DNA of 64,000 bases from Aricia agestis (GCF_905147365.1 NC_056418.1:16181262-16245261), one strand, 5' to 3'; shown: positions 27,030 through 38,387, counted from the stretch's first letter. Translations and numbers: made by a program. Notes: generated by a model from the letters alone, not told the origin.

Positions 27030-28560
27030 GAAAAAATAATAATAATAAATAGAGGAAAAAAAAGGCACAAAACTGTATAAAAATATATTTAAGAGAAATA
27101 ATAGAAGAATATAAAGTAAAAATAGTGCTGCAATTTTATAGCAGCAGGAACCAGAATTATTAAAAAAAAGAGTCCTTACGTAGACACACAGATAAGAATC
27201 TCCTAAAATGCGTAAAATCAGTGATCTTCCTTTAGTTAAAGTCCAGAAAATATTGTGAAGTTGACGCCAAAACATATGGCTCATTTTCTACCGATGAATG
27301 AACCTTTCGACCGATGATATCGTGGATCATAATGACATTTTCCTGTGTCGAGTAATTACCGAATTGTCGTTCATAAAGTCGGTAATCTCGTAGTAATTGA
27401 ACAGCGTCGTCTATCAGCTGCGAGTCGCCCGACCTCGAGATAATCTCATTATCCATCTTCCCGGGACTCGCGGTGTCCGGACACTTCGGATGCGTCATTA
27501 ATTGCCCGGTGTAAGGAAGACGGATGTCCGGACAACCCGGGGCGCGGGGCTATAAACTGATTTGTCGATTAATTTATCGGAAAATTAAAAAGCTTTTAAT
27601 GATTTTCAATTATGGGATATCTATTTAATTATCTATAACTAAGTGGCTTCCGTCATCGTATAAAGAAAGATATAATGTTACGAGTCTCCCTCGATCACCA
27701 AAACTGTTGAAAAACCTCAAGATTTTATTGAACACTCTACGTACACGCTTAGCTAACTTAAATCAAAGTTACATATTCTAATACTTCAATCACATTATAA
27801 TATTGAATCTAACACGTCGAGCGTCGACGGGGTAACTTGTAGATCAAACGTAACTAGTTACTGGAGTGAAGTGGATTAAGCTTTGAATATTCATGCAGCG
27901 CAAGAAGTGTGCATCACTATTGCCTGCGTTAGGGCATCATCTGTTGTTTGGCGTAAGGTTGACTTTAGATGGGGCGAGTGCGACGCGCGTTTCTGGAGCA
28001 ACTTTTAAGTTGAAGTTTTAACGAAAAGAAATAGTAGAAATACTCTGATCTCCTGACACTCTAAAGCCTTTTATAATAATAATTAAATAGTATATTATTT
28101 TTAAAGTGATAGCTTCTTTAGTGAAAGTGAACTTTTTCTGGGATATTACAACTGTAACTTGAAAGTAGACCGCTGGCAAATGGCAGGACCGAATAAATCT
28201 GTAATCTCGGTTCAAGTCGCTGTCCTATTTGTATTATGTCACTGTTGTTAAATTAACTGCTGTCACTAATAATAATTAATTTAATCATGTTCAATGTTGG
28301 CGGTCATTGGCTGGGCAACTGAAAATATGGTCACTGCGTTGTCGCTGCGTTTAATATGTCTTTCACGCTCGAAACGCCACATGTGAAAACAGCCTAAAGT
28401 GTTGTGCTGCCAACTACAACAAACTATTCGTGCTGTTCCAGTTGGGAACTATTCGTAGTTCGCCATTTGTCTGTTGAATAATCAATCGGGGAATGTGATT
28501 GCTTATTGCCTGCGATTAGTATCGATTGCTCATTTTAATATCGCTCGCTATAAAAGTATT
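27030..28560. other. LINE 3' trailer and unassigned sequence
   Basis: The first 200 bp are A-rich trailer of the LINE fragment. A frame of 88 codons is open on the minus strand (27,232-27,498) in a GC-richer patch. It holds an acidic, Asp/Gln/Tyr-rich peptide that I do not recognise and could be an exon or chance. From 27,950 to 28,400 there are words common at the ends of hAT-like MITEs, but no complete inverted repeat could be paired. Confidence 0.35.
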
Positions 28561-28850
28561 TACAGCTTATATTACAGCTTTAATTTGTAGTATGAAAACT
28601 GTTAATAGCTGTTAACAGCAGCAATTATTAATAATCTAGGATGGTATATTATAAGCGGAGAGTCTGGTTTTAGTGGGTAGGTCCTACGGGGAGTCCCACA
28701 TACCCCAGCCGATGTCCCCAATCCGCCGAGAATGCGCAAAGCATTTCCCCATGTAAAAAAGGATGGAATAATAATTATAATATGAACTTGAAATTTTTTC
28801 CAGTTTAAAAGTTGTTACATGTTTTTCAATTGAAGTTTTGTTTTTTACAG

Positions 28851-28887
28851 ATGTAACTGTCGCGGTGCTGGCGAGAGCAACATACCA
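28851..28887 (+). other. Possible 37-bp micro-exon
   Basis: A pyrimidine-rich tract ending TTTTTTACAG (to 28,850) is followed by 37 bases and then a strong donor, GTAAGTTA, at 28,888. The segment is GC-richer than both flanks. The two open frames encode CNCRGAGESNIP and VTVAVLARATYQ, and the third opens with ATG TAA. The spacing and both splice signals fit an internal micro-exon of a gene whose other exons lie outside or are not recognised. Chance cannot be excluded because the signals are short. Confidence 0.3.
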
Positions 28888-29286
28888 GTAAGTTACTTTA
28901 TATTGAAACTATAAGAATATATTTAAAAGTTATGATCTGTTGTGAAAAAATATGATCTCTCCCATATTTACAAGTGATTCTCTCCGTCTGAGATGTTGTC
29001 GGACTCCACCGCGGGCTTGCAATTTCCGCCCACTTTGATAACTTGTAGAAAAATATCCAGTAGATTTAAAAGCTTTGCAACTTTGTGGTTCGCATATTTT
29101 TATCTATTATTATTTCTTACTATATTTAGTGCCAATTTTACCAACGATTTTATAAAATAAATGATGTATATTTAATAACTTTTATGTTACCACTGTCGAT
29201 TATAACAATCCGCTTACAGTTACCGGCAAAATCTGGGCTAAGACCCACTTGCGGCATTATGATTAAATTTCACCGCTGTTTTTATT

Positions 29287-30345
29287 TATGAGAAGGACAT
29301 TTTTACCCGACTACGGCGAAGCAAAAAGGAGGGTTATGATTTTGGCCTGTATGTATGTATGTATGTGGATATGGATGTTCATCTGTTCCCTCGTAACTTT
29401 AAAACTACTTAACGCATTTGGACAAATGAGGTGTCGTTAGAAGCCTCTTGACTGTCCACTGGTTATAGGCTACATGACATCATTTACAAGACATTTTTCC
29501 TGACAATTACGTGTGGGGTATCAAAAGAAAGAACTTTATTAGCACATTTCAAATATGTAAACATTATTATCTATTTCTCACGGGTTTACGAGCAATCACC
29601 TGATAATTGCAAGAATTCATAAATCACTTCAATACAATATCTATACAAATACATATTATAATAAAATCGGGATCGGAGGGGGGATGGGAATAGGAAGGGG
29701 AGGATCGAGGGTCGGAGGTAAATGTTGCTTATATCAAAATGGTGTGGGGGGCTTCGCCTCTGGCCTGTACCAAACCTCCCCATCTGGAAATGTTGTCGCG
29801 TCGTCAGTGTTGAGTTTTGATAGGAACGAAGTTATAAATTAAAGTGAAATTATTGTACCCTAAACTAAACATACACTTTTTGAGTATCATTAATTAATTA
29901 CCATGTCCTCCACATGCTTGGCCTCGGCCGGAACTTGGAGGGGCTGCTACCCTTAACTAAACACACACTTTTTGACTATCATTTAATTACCTATATGGAG
30001 GGCTTGTCCTTCAGCCGGAACTTGGGGGGGCTGCTACCCTAAACTAAACACACACTTTTTGACTATCATTTAATTACCTATATGAAGGGCTTGGGCTTCG
30101 GCTGGAACTTGGGGGGGCTGCGCCCCCCCCCCCCCCCCCAAACCCCGCCTGCCTCGTGGAAGTGTTATCGCGTCGTTAATGTTGAGTTTTGATTCTCCTT
30201 TTTTAGAAACAAGGTTATAAATTAAAAGTGAAATAATTGTACCCTAAACTAAACATCAGTACATTTTTTTGGAAAAGAATTATCCATCTCCTTTAAAATT
30301 ATTATACTATGCTAACGCGGACTAAGTCGCGGGCAACAGGTAGTG
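29287..30345 (+). mobile_element. Lepidopteran interspersed element with tandem internal repeats
   Basis: Begins with CCCGACTACGGCGAAGC and AGGAGGGTTATG, words found at the start of a very common lepidopteran repeat, and ends near GTCGCGGGCAACAGGTAGT. Inside is a (GTAT)n run at about 29,348. The unit ACCCTAAACTAAACA...CTTTTTGA...GGAACTTGG occurs three times (about 29,857, 29,950 and 30,036). An outer duplication of the TTGTCGCGTCGT...GTGAAAT segment lies near 29,788 and 30,158. There is no coding frame. The transposon class is not settled from this copy. Confidence 0.6.
30112..30139. repeat. G-run/C-run hairpin with 17-base poly-C
   Basis: A run of seven G, then CTGCG, then 17 consecutive C (30,123-30,139). 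It can fold on itself and is prone to length error in sequencing. Confidence 0.8.
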
Positions 30346-30444
30346 AAACAGAACCAAATAAATTGTTAAATATCCTCAGGATCCTCGATCATTTGAATAG
30401 TTGGATAGTTTAAGATCGAGTGAATCTTAGCCCCAAATTAATTG

Positions 30445-30745
30445 AAATAAAAATAAAGTTTAAAAAACTAAAACCCGACTACTAAAACACACTCTAAAAA
30501 GTACGAAACAAGAAAACAGTTTATAGGGATATGGAAATGTTTAAAGGATAGCCGTCGTCGTATGCCACCTACTAGAGCAAAACAGATTCATTATATTATA
30601 TTATATTAATATAATAAAGGGCATACCTACGACCACGGCTATCCTTTAAACATTTCCAAATCCCTATAAACTGTTTTCTTGTTTCGTACTTTTTAGAGCG
30701 TGTTTTAGTAGTCGGGTTTTAGTTTTTTAAACTTTATTTTTATTT
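30445..30745. mobile_element. Foldback element with 111-bp inverted arms
   Basis: The left arm, 30,445-30,555, is the reverse complement of the right arm, 30,635-30,745, with few mismatches. Pairing includes AACCCGACTACTAAAACAC, AAGTACGAAACAAGAAAAC and AGGATAGCCGT. The loop is AT-rich, with TTATATTATATTAATATAAT-type sequence. No coding capacity. It is a MITE or foldback insertion, with no clear target duplication in the A/T-rich flanks. Confidence 0.85.
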
Positions 30746-32690
30746 TATTTTATTTATTTTTAAGTGAACCTTGTGTTTATTAATTTCTGCCACAGCCCAC
30801 CGAAACCGAACCACTGTTAAGTAATTCTGTGACTGCGATCGGTCGTGCTCGGCAGAGAACTGTCGCTAGTTATAGTGGAGTAGGTATTAAAAGCATTTTA
30901 GAGGTATTGACCCCTCCACATTCCCACTACTGGTACTCCTGTACAAACTATTAAAAGCATAATATTTAACATTAAATAACATATTATTTTATCATGAAAT
31001 GTGTAAGGAAATTAACAAAATATATAATTAGCATGTGAAATTTATAGATCCTCCCACCAACGCCCCTCCATGTTGTACCTAGCCTACCTACCTACCGCCT
31101 TGTTATGAACGTTGGAAAGTTAATCCAATACTATTTTAATTAATATTAAATTACAGTCCTAGCACAAAGAACATTTAGTTGTAGTTCCTTATTAATATGA
31201 ATTTATTATAATCTCCGACGGTGCTTTTACTTTAATAATATTATATTATTATGATGTAGAGGTAGAACTTAAGTAATACCACCGTCCAAGTATTATGTGA
31301 AGGAAACATCGCCAAGCTGTGTGACTCACTTTTGAAATTAGGCCTGTAATAATGAAACTTGACGGTGAAGTGTAGAGGAGACAGACGCAAAGTCGAACGA
31401 CTGGACGGTAGTTTGTTCGGCATGTATACTCATTACTCTGTAGTACAGTACGAAAACTGTCAAGTTACCAACTAAACTACCAGGCGATTCAAAGTCTGCA
31501 CTCTGCAGTCTGAGGAGTAACGACTTCCGTGCCGTGTGTCATTAAAACCCGCCTGATGATGACGCTTCATTACAATATGTCACTCTTTTACGTAAGTCGT
31601 AACATTATTAAGTTAGAAGCTATATTGGTCCCGAACCTATTCTTGTGATATTTTGTAAAAACTTTTAAAGATGCTTTGTTCGAAAAGGCTTAATCTTCTT
31701 TTTGGTGGTCCGAGGATGTTATACGAATAAAATGTATGAAGAAAATTCGTTTTTTTTGTATTCGTTTGAAGCGTACAAACGCAATACAAATAATATAAAT
31801 GGATTAGATCTACTCTCATAGTATTTGCATACGTTTATTAGTTCCTGTTTTCCTCTTATTCGCCGAGTGCAGGAAAACATCGGATAAGCCGCCAATCAGC
31901 ATTATATATACGTAATACTGAACCAATCTCTTTGTTGAGCGCTTAAGCCTCCGTATTATGCTTCGTTCACTGTACCACTTTCGAGCCTTATCATCGAGCA
32001 ATAAAACCGAAAAGCTCTCGTGTTCGGCGGAAACCAACAGAAATAGGGCGTGTCTATCTTGCGAGAAATGCTCATTTTCAAAGTCATACAGACTAAAAAT
32101 GCAAAGTGTCAACTTAAATATCAAATATGTTGAAAATAATATTACAGATAGCTTATTAGAGTTATGAATTTGATTTCTTACCCTCTGTATACAATCTATA
32201 TTCTGTGTCTGATAAGTATATACAGCTGTATACAGCTATACAGCTGTATATTAAGTCGTGCTGCACAGTGCACACACAAGCTGGAATTCTTTGGCAGCTC
32301 GCGCTTTCCATATATCAAAAAAGTTCTCGTCGTCCGCGTCTCGACTCTCGATCGTATATCGACGACAGTTTGTAGCGAGTCGTGTTCAAGATAAATTAGT
32401 GTAAACACTCAAAAGTTTTAGTGTTGCTGGTGACAATACTTAACAACATTTACAGAAATACTTGTCCATGGATATAGGCCTTATAAATATTGAATGTTTA
32501 ATAATATAATGAATTAATAATTAATTGTACCTTAACCCTTAACTACAGTGGTGAACGATAATCATGTTTCTATAGTTGTGGGGTCCATTGGACCCATGTA
32601 TTTTTAAAAGGCAATAAAAATGAAAGTATCCCGAATAATTAATAAAATGTTTATTAGCTTTATTATATATTACTATTGTATACTGGCAAT
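30746..32690. other. Unassigned AT-rich spacer
   Basis: No gene recognised. Short frames on both strands overlap each other and lack identifiable domains. A small TATACAGC repeat cluster occurs at 32,218-32,250. Near 32,300-32,400 the sequence becomes more GC-rich, without a clear frame. Confidence 0.4.
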
Positions 32691-32790
32691 AAAGGCTTAT
32701 TCTATTCTATTCCATTTCATTGCATCCCATTCCATTCCATTCGATTCCATTCCATTCCTATCAATTCCATTCTATTCTATTGAAATACTA
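32690..32790 (+). repeat. LINE 3' end with pentameric TTCCA/TTCTA tail
   Basis: The string GGCAATAAAGGCTTATTCTA is followed by a run of TTCTA/TTCCA pentamers to about 32,786. An AATAAA-type signal followed by a short repeat tail is a usual LINE 3' end. No upstream coding remnant was recognised. Confidence 0.5.
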
Positions 32791-32923
32791 CAAGACGCCC
32801 GCAACTTCTTTGCGCAGAAATTGATTTATTGCAGGGGACCATACATTTACTGGGATAAAAGTATCCTTTGTCCTTTCCCGGCACTTAAACTATCGTCATA
32901 CCAAATTTAGCGTGAAGAGGTTA

Positions 32924-33648
32924 AAAAAATCGGCCAAGTGCGAGTTGGACTCGCGTACGAAGGGTTCCGTACCGGTATACAGGGTGTAACAAAAATAAGT
33001 GATAATACTTTAGGGTGTGTACGTGCTCCTTGTAGAGAGTTCACTGTGAAAGTAGCAGCGCTGAAAGACCAAATTTTTTTTTTCACTTTTGTATGGGGAA
33101 ACTCGTGACGCCCTTGCCGGCCTCCGGCCCTTGCCCATACAAAAGTGAAAAAAATTTTTCGTCTTTCAGCGCTGCTACTTTCACAGTGAACTCTCTACAA
33201 GGAACACGTACACACCCTAAAGTATTATCACTTATTTTTGTTACACACTGTAGAGCGAAAGTAGGCAAAAAATTGTTTCTTGTATGGGAGCCCTCCTAAT
33301 ATATTTACTTAATTAAAATTTTATTATGAATTATTAAAGTACTAATACAACTAAAGATTTTGTGAAAATTTCAAGTGCCTAGCTGTTATCATCTAAAAAA
33401 ATCATCACGTTTGTGGTATGGGAGCCCCCCTTAAACATTAATTTTATTGCGATTTTAGTAGTTTTTTGTTATAGCGGCAACAGAAATACAAAATCTGTGA
33501 AAATTTCAGAAGTCTAGCTATATCGGTTCTTGAGTTACAGCCTGGAGACAGACGGACAGAAGGACAGACTGACAGACGGACAGATGGATAGACATCTAGG
33601 TCTCAGTAATAGAAACGGAACCTATGGGTACGGAACCCTAAAAAAGAT
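32924..33648 (+). mobile_element. Lepidopteran interspersed repeat interrupted by a MITE
   Basis: Starts CGGCCAAGTGCGAG and GAAGGGTTCCGTACC, and ends GGTACGGAACCCTAAAAA after a GACGGACAGACGGACAGA-rich segment. This layout is familiar from many lepidopteran loci. AGGGTTCCGTAC and GTACGGAACCCT at the two ends are inverted. The body is split by the palindromic element at 32,980-33,250, so that insertion is younger. Non-coding. Confidence 0.7.
32980..33250. mobile_element. Palindromic MITE flanked by TA (copy 1)
   Basis: The long terminal inverted repeats begin CAGGGTGTAACAAAAATAAG and end CTTATTTTTGTTACACACTG. Pairing continues about 90 bp inward through AGGGTGTGTACGTG, TTCACTGTGAAAGTAGCAGC and the GCTGAAAGAC/GTCTTTCAGC core. 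TA dinucleotides flank it at 32,978 and 33,251, as expected for a Tc1/mariner-type target site. Related copies: 38,388-38,501 (internally deleted), 52,870-53,128 (full) and 51,218-51,402 (decayed). Confidence 0.85.
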
Positions 33649-33679
33649 AGATACAATTTCGCATTCTCCGACCTAGATT

Positions 33680-33752
33680 TAATTTTTAACCCCCGACAAA
33701 AAGAGGGGTGTTATTTAACCCCGACAAAAAGAGGGGAGTTATAAGTTTGACG

Positions 33753-33785
<33 letters not shown>

Positions 33786-33810
33786 GTTTGTCTGTGTGTG
33801 TATCTGTCTG
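33680..33810 (+). repeat. Repeat start with GTCT microsatellite
   Basis: Two tandem CCCCGACAAAAAGAGGGG words and then GACGTGTCTGTCTGTCTG..., a (GTCT)n run at about 33,752-33,785. This is the beginning of a common lepidopteran repeat. Its continuation past 33,900 is not delimited. Confidence 0.6.
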
Positions 33811-34042
33811 TGGCATCGTAGCATCCAAACGGGTGGACCGATTTTGATCTAGTTTTTTTTTGTTTGAAAGCTGACATGATCGAGAGTGTTCTTAGATATG
33901 ATTCATCATCATCAGCCTGTTCAGGGTTTATCTGGTTCATGAAAGGCCGTTGGCAACTTGTAGTCGTTTGATGGGTTTTATATTTCATTCTAGTTCGTGA
34001 CATTTGTGAATATACAATATACGTATACACATAATAATGGAA

Positions 34043-34290
34043 AGTTGACTTGATGCTGCAGCATCACCTGGTAATCAATAGGATATCCAACTCCTCGCCA
34101 ACTTAGAGCAGAGGTTTCGTGGTTGGGCTTATTTTAATTGCGACAACCAGTAAGAAGTAGATAACCAGTAAATATTTACATGCTGCTGCTGCAGCATCAC
34201 CTGGATTCTATAGGAACCGAGCTTCCAGTATGAACCCAAAGTGGAGGTTTTATGTTTGGGCTCATATTAATGGCCTCATCGAAAAGGACA
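34043..34290. repeat. Two diverged direct repeats with GCTGCAGCATCACCTGG
   Basis: The segments starting at about 34,052 and 34,187 share GCTGCAGCATCACCTGG, an AATAGGA/TATAGGA word and GAGGTTT...GGGCT...ATTAAT, in the same order. They look like an old tandem duplication about 135 bp apart. Function unknown. Confidence 0.55.
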
Positions 34291-34320
34291 TTGATAGAAT
34301 ATGGTAATCACGAGAATCTG

Positions 34321-34617
34321 AGTAATGAAATAATATTAACTGCCTTTAAGTTCAAATAATTCCTAACTTGTGTAAAGTAATATTTTAGTCCATAATTGTT
34401 GTTAAGGTGTGTCGGGGGACCGCTAATGTAGATGTTTGATTTCACATAACAAGTTCACAGCGAACTAAATCGAGATAATCAGCGACTTGGCGATTGTAGG
34501 TTGTAGTTTACTTAGCGGTCCCCCGACACACCGTGACAACAATTATGGACTAAAATATGAATTTACACAAGTTAGGAATTATTTGAACTTAAAGGCAGTT
34601 AATATTATTTCATTACT
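34321..34617. mobile_element. Foldback element with about 106-bp inverted arms
   Basis: The left arm, 34,321-34,426 (AGTAATGAAATAATATTAAC ... GGGGGACCGCTAA), pairs with the right arm, 34,512-34,617, with only a few mismatches. The loop is about 85 bp. Non-coding and different in sequence from the foldback elements on either side. Confidence 0.85.
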
Positions 34618-34960
34618 TTTTAAAGTTGTTTGGCGGGGGTTTTTTTTAATTTCTTTATTTAATTTTATTTACTTACGGTATATATTGGTGTTTATTTCGC
34701 ATTTATAATTTTATTTTAGTATGGATTATGTCTATGCAATTAATCATAATATTATAAGTCTTCTTTGAATAATTTAAACGTTCATATTATGTGAATGTCC
34801 GTTTGTATTTGTGGGGGTAACTACACTGCTACAATTAAGTCTGCCCGTACGTCACACATTGGCCGTATGTTTGCTCGCACTGTTTACACACGCCCCCTAC
34901 TTAATGTGTGCCGACGAACTTCGTTATTTATAGCGAATATACTCGTGGGGATTGTAAGTA

Positions 34961-35317
34961 TAGTACAGGTTCCCTATAAAAAAACAATTTTTGATAGTAA
35001 TCAAAAATTATATTTTTCTAGCGAGTTTTTCGTGAGAAGCTTCATTTTGATAAGACGAACAATTTCCCTTGAGATTTTTTTTTAAAGTAGTAGCTAACAG
35101 AGATAGATTATAATAATTTAAGAGTAACATTGTCCTACAAATAGAACAATCTATATTTTAGGACCATCAAATCGAAATATTAAATCCTTTCTATCTCTGT
35201 TAGCTACCAGTTCGAGAGTTTTCTCAGAGGAAATTGTTGTTCGTTTTATCAAAATGAAGCGACTCACGAAAAATTTGCTTGATAGTAATAAAAAAATGTT
35301 TTCGGGAACCTGTACTA
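34961..35317. mobile_element. MITE with TAGTACAGGTTCC termini
   Basis: The ends TAGTACAGGTTCC and GGAACCTGTACTA are exact inverted repeats. Pairing continues inward through TTTTCGTGAGAAGCTTCATT/AATGAAGCGACTCACGAAAA, GACGAACAATTTCC and GCTAACAGAGATAG/CTATCTCTGTTAGC, with internal mismatches. About 357 bp, non-coding. It lies 340 bp from an unrelated foldback element. Confidence 0.8.
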
Positions 35318-35820
35318 GTATTAATGCCTCATAATTTTTTAACGTATATAAGTTTTTAACTTAGATTTTTCGTCTCTCTATGAGAACAATAATATAAACT
35401 ATCCTTTTGGACCTTAAGGCATTAAAATACGCGAGAATTACTGTCACGCTGCTATATAATATACCTTACAGAGGAGCAATGATCACACTTCCCCCAGTTA
35501 TTGTTTCAACCCTAATATTAACGCTGGTATCAGCAACATCGATTGTATTTATCGGCATTACCGCCCGCGCCGTTAACACCTCTACTGTCACACGCGGCTG
35601 AACACAACTCATTTGTTACCGCTTATTATAGTATGACCAGTCTAAGCGTGATCTCTCGTAGCCTACTAAAATTATGCTACGAGGGGTCACGGTTAAACTG
35701 GTCCATACATACCGACATTGCTGATAATATCACATTTATTTAATACTGATAGTATGTGATGTGTAATAAAACTCGATTATTTAAAAGTGACCAGTTAACT
35801 AATCTAAATCAAAGATTACA
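35318..35820. other. Unassigned sequence with a short hydrophobic frame
   Basis: A 64-codon frame at 35,407-35,601 includes a hydrophobic run (IVSTLILTLVSATSIVFIG) that could span a membrane. There is no family resemblance and no splice context, so it is not called as a gene. Confidence 0.25.
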
Positions 35821-36144
35821 ATGAGTCACGTCGAGAACCCGAACGAAACGTCTCTGAATACTCAGCAGCGATCCTCAAACAGTGGAGCATCTTTGTTTAA
35901 AAAACCGATAAAAGGTCGGGAACGGCTTCGTAATTTTCGTTTTGCCGACATATCGTTTCATACACAACAAAAAGTCAATCCACAAAATGAATTATTTCCC
36001 GATAACAATACCGCTGTTAATTTGTTGAGCACAATAGCTGCTCCATCAGCCATCGGCCACTCCACTATAGCCGTGACGTGGGGGGGGATGTCAGTGGCAG
36101 CTCAATATACCGCCATATTTCATATCATGGATGGATGGAAATAA
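35821..36144 (+). CDS. Unrecognised 107-codon open reading frame
   Basis: An open frame from ATG (context ACAATGAG) to TAA. The first half is polar and basic, with Asn/Gln/Ser stretches and KKPIKGRERLRNFRF. The second half is more hydrophobic, with TIAAPSAIGHSTIAVTWGG. I see no domain, signal peptide or clear membrane segment. It may be a first exon, a fragment of a retroelement ORF1, or chance. It is listed because it is the longest ATG-started frame in the 27-39 kb region that is not a shadow of something else. Confidence 0.25.
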   Translation: MSHVENPNETSLNTQQRSSNSGASLFKKPIKGRERLRNFRFADISFHTQQKVNPQNELFPDNNTAVNLLSTIAAPSAIGHSTIAVTWGGMSVAAQYTAIFHIMDGWK

Positions 36145-37547
36145 TATCGTCAATTGTTTTACACAATACAATATTATTGTTGGTGGTCTCATCATATTCA
36201 TATTAATAATACAATTTTAAGCTGTTGCACAGCTTTTACCGCGGGTTTCGAGCGCGGCGACCGAAACGAGAAATTCCGTAACGAATATAAACCTAACACC
36301 TCCCACCCCGACGCGTGTGACGTTGCCGTGCATCGTCTAACGTCGTTTCAGTTTTTGCCTCACACTGGTACGGTGTTTGTGTGAATGCGACTAGACGTAT
36401 ACGAATTATAATTGCATAAGTTGATTAAAAATTCTATGCAATTGCTTTACCGCGGCAGTCCCCGTGTGCCGCACGTATACATTTTAACGTAAGTGTACGG
36501 ATGAAGCTCGGTATCATAACGAATTATAAACTTGCAATTTTTTTAATGAACGAACCTCTAATTTTAAAATTTTCTAGAAGAAAACAAACATATTTGTAAA
36601 GGCGTAGTGAAAATACCGTCACAGAAATGAGGGTAGCAGGGTAAAGCAGGGTTATATTAGCGAGCGGGGGAAGGTCGCGCCGACCCGCGCCGGCTTGGGG
36701 TTGACACTAAGTGAAAACAATTTCAACTTATCACCGGAAATCCGGAATATATTCTGTGTTAATTTGCACTAACTTATTTACGGTGAAAGTATGTTAACTA
36801 AATTTTAATGTTGTGTTCATGCATTTGAACAGAATCCCACTATAATTGAATGTTTAAAGAATAATATATAGGTGTCTATCTCAGAACTTAAAAGGTAAAA
36901 ACTTACCATACTATCGCTCTCCGAGGTGTTGATGATTATGTAACACCTCCATCGTGCATGGGTACTGCAGATACAATAGATTTTCAATTGTTATGCGACA
37001 GCCGACTGCCGCTTGGAGATTGATGGGTTAACTTTAATTTATATTTTGACCAAAAATATTTTGAAGCTCATGTTGAAATCTTCATTAATTACAAGTTAGT
37101 TAACTTTTAATTACTATAATCTATCATAGTGCAGTCTTTAGTATTTTACTTAGGTATAAGGGCATAGTGCATCAAGGCCAGGGGTCCTCGACTAAACCGT
37201 TGGTAGGGTTCTCAAAAAGCTAACCTAGTTGACCTGAAATAAAAAATCAGCTATTTGATATTCCCGGCACACGAGGTATACGGAGGGCTGACCCGACAGC
37301 TGGCCCTCCACACGGAGTATTGCCCATTCCAGCCACACCGCAGCCCGCCCTCCTAATTGATAGAGAAAAGTATCTTAGGCCCAGTTGCGCCAGGAAAGTT
37401 TAAGTGGATTGTCTCCCTTACTGTGTTTATAAAAGCAAAGGAATGATATCCTTGATATAATAAAGCCTGGAAGTGGATTAAAATTTAGTTTTTAATTATT
37501 TTTAGCAATATTCCGCGAAATAAACCTCAACCTTTAAGTGAATGAGT
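36145..37547. other. Repeat-like and unassigned sequence
   Basis: From 36,220 to 36,540 the words CTGTTGCACAGCTTTTACCGC and CTTTACCGCGGCAGTCC suggest an interspersed repeat, but its borders are unclear. A GC-rich patch lies at 36,658-36,705. Near 37,377 the string GCCCAGTTGCGCCAGG resembles one end of a MITE, but its partner end was not found. Confidence 0.35.
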
Positions 37548-37561
37548 GAGTGTATGCATAA

Positions 37562-37809
37562 GCATGCGTACAACACCTCCCTCCTCTCCCACACTGCCTA
37601 TGAGGTCACTCGCATGCAAGAACCTGCAAGCACTACCACCACACAAGCAATAATGTTGGCAAATCCATGTAAGGCCCCTCACCACCATGCAGGTTGAAAA
37701 CCTCGACCGTTTCGCCCCAACACCGGAGCATCCTCAATATGTGGACTCTACGAACAACGTCTGTCAAGTCTTGACGGACGTTGTTCGTAGGGAGGTGTTG
37801 TACGCATGC
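37562..37809. mobile_element. Element with 20-bp perfect outer and 21-bp inner inverted repeats
   Basis: GCATGCGTACAACACCTCCC (37,562-37,581) is exactly inverted at 37,790-37,809. Directly inside the right end is a hairpin at 37,748-37,790 with 21-bp arms (one mismatch) around a single T. A terminal repeat joined to a subterminal hairpin is unusual for a MITE and is reminiscent of a Helitron-like end, although the required CTRR terminus was not identified. Confidence 0.7.
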
Positions 37810-38387
37810 CTATGAGTACAGTCCATGAAGCTAATATAAGCTTTTTTTTCTAATTACAGGATATAGCTGCTGTTTGTATTTTTATAGCAGTTTTATCTAT
37901 AACTAGTGAGCTTAGGTCATTGACTAGAAGCGATTCTGAGCAACTCGTAGACCAGAAGCTTATACTTTAGAGCTTGCTGTACGTGCGTTGGATAGGCATG
38001 TAGACAGTCGATCCTGTAGTTGAGGCAGCCGGTCAACACGCCGCGGCCACCGGTCGTGTCGGTCCTTTCCATTGGGTTATATAGAAAAGGAGCAGGAGTG
38101 CCATTGAGTATGGCGCACACACTCGGGCACTGTTAAATGATTCTTGTTTCCGTGGTGGCGTGGCTGGCGTTCTAGGTAACTATTACTGTCGCCTTGTGCT
38201 CGTGAGCACGGTACACGGCACGCCGCACGACGTCGTATCGTGTTTTTATGTCCCGGCCCTAATGCACAGAATGTTGTGCTATAGCGCCTAAACTTGTTTC
38301 ACATTTTCGCAACACACGTTTCAATTCAAAATACTAGAGTAACGTATTTTAGTGTAACATGGAAAATATAGGTCATCTCACTATTTA

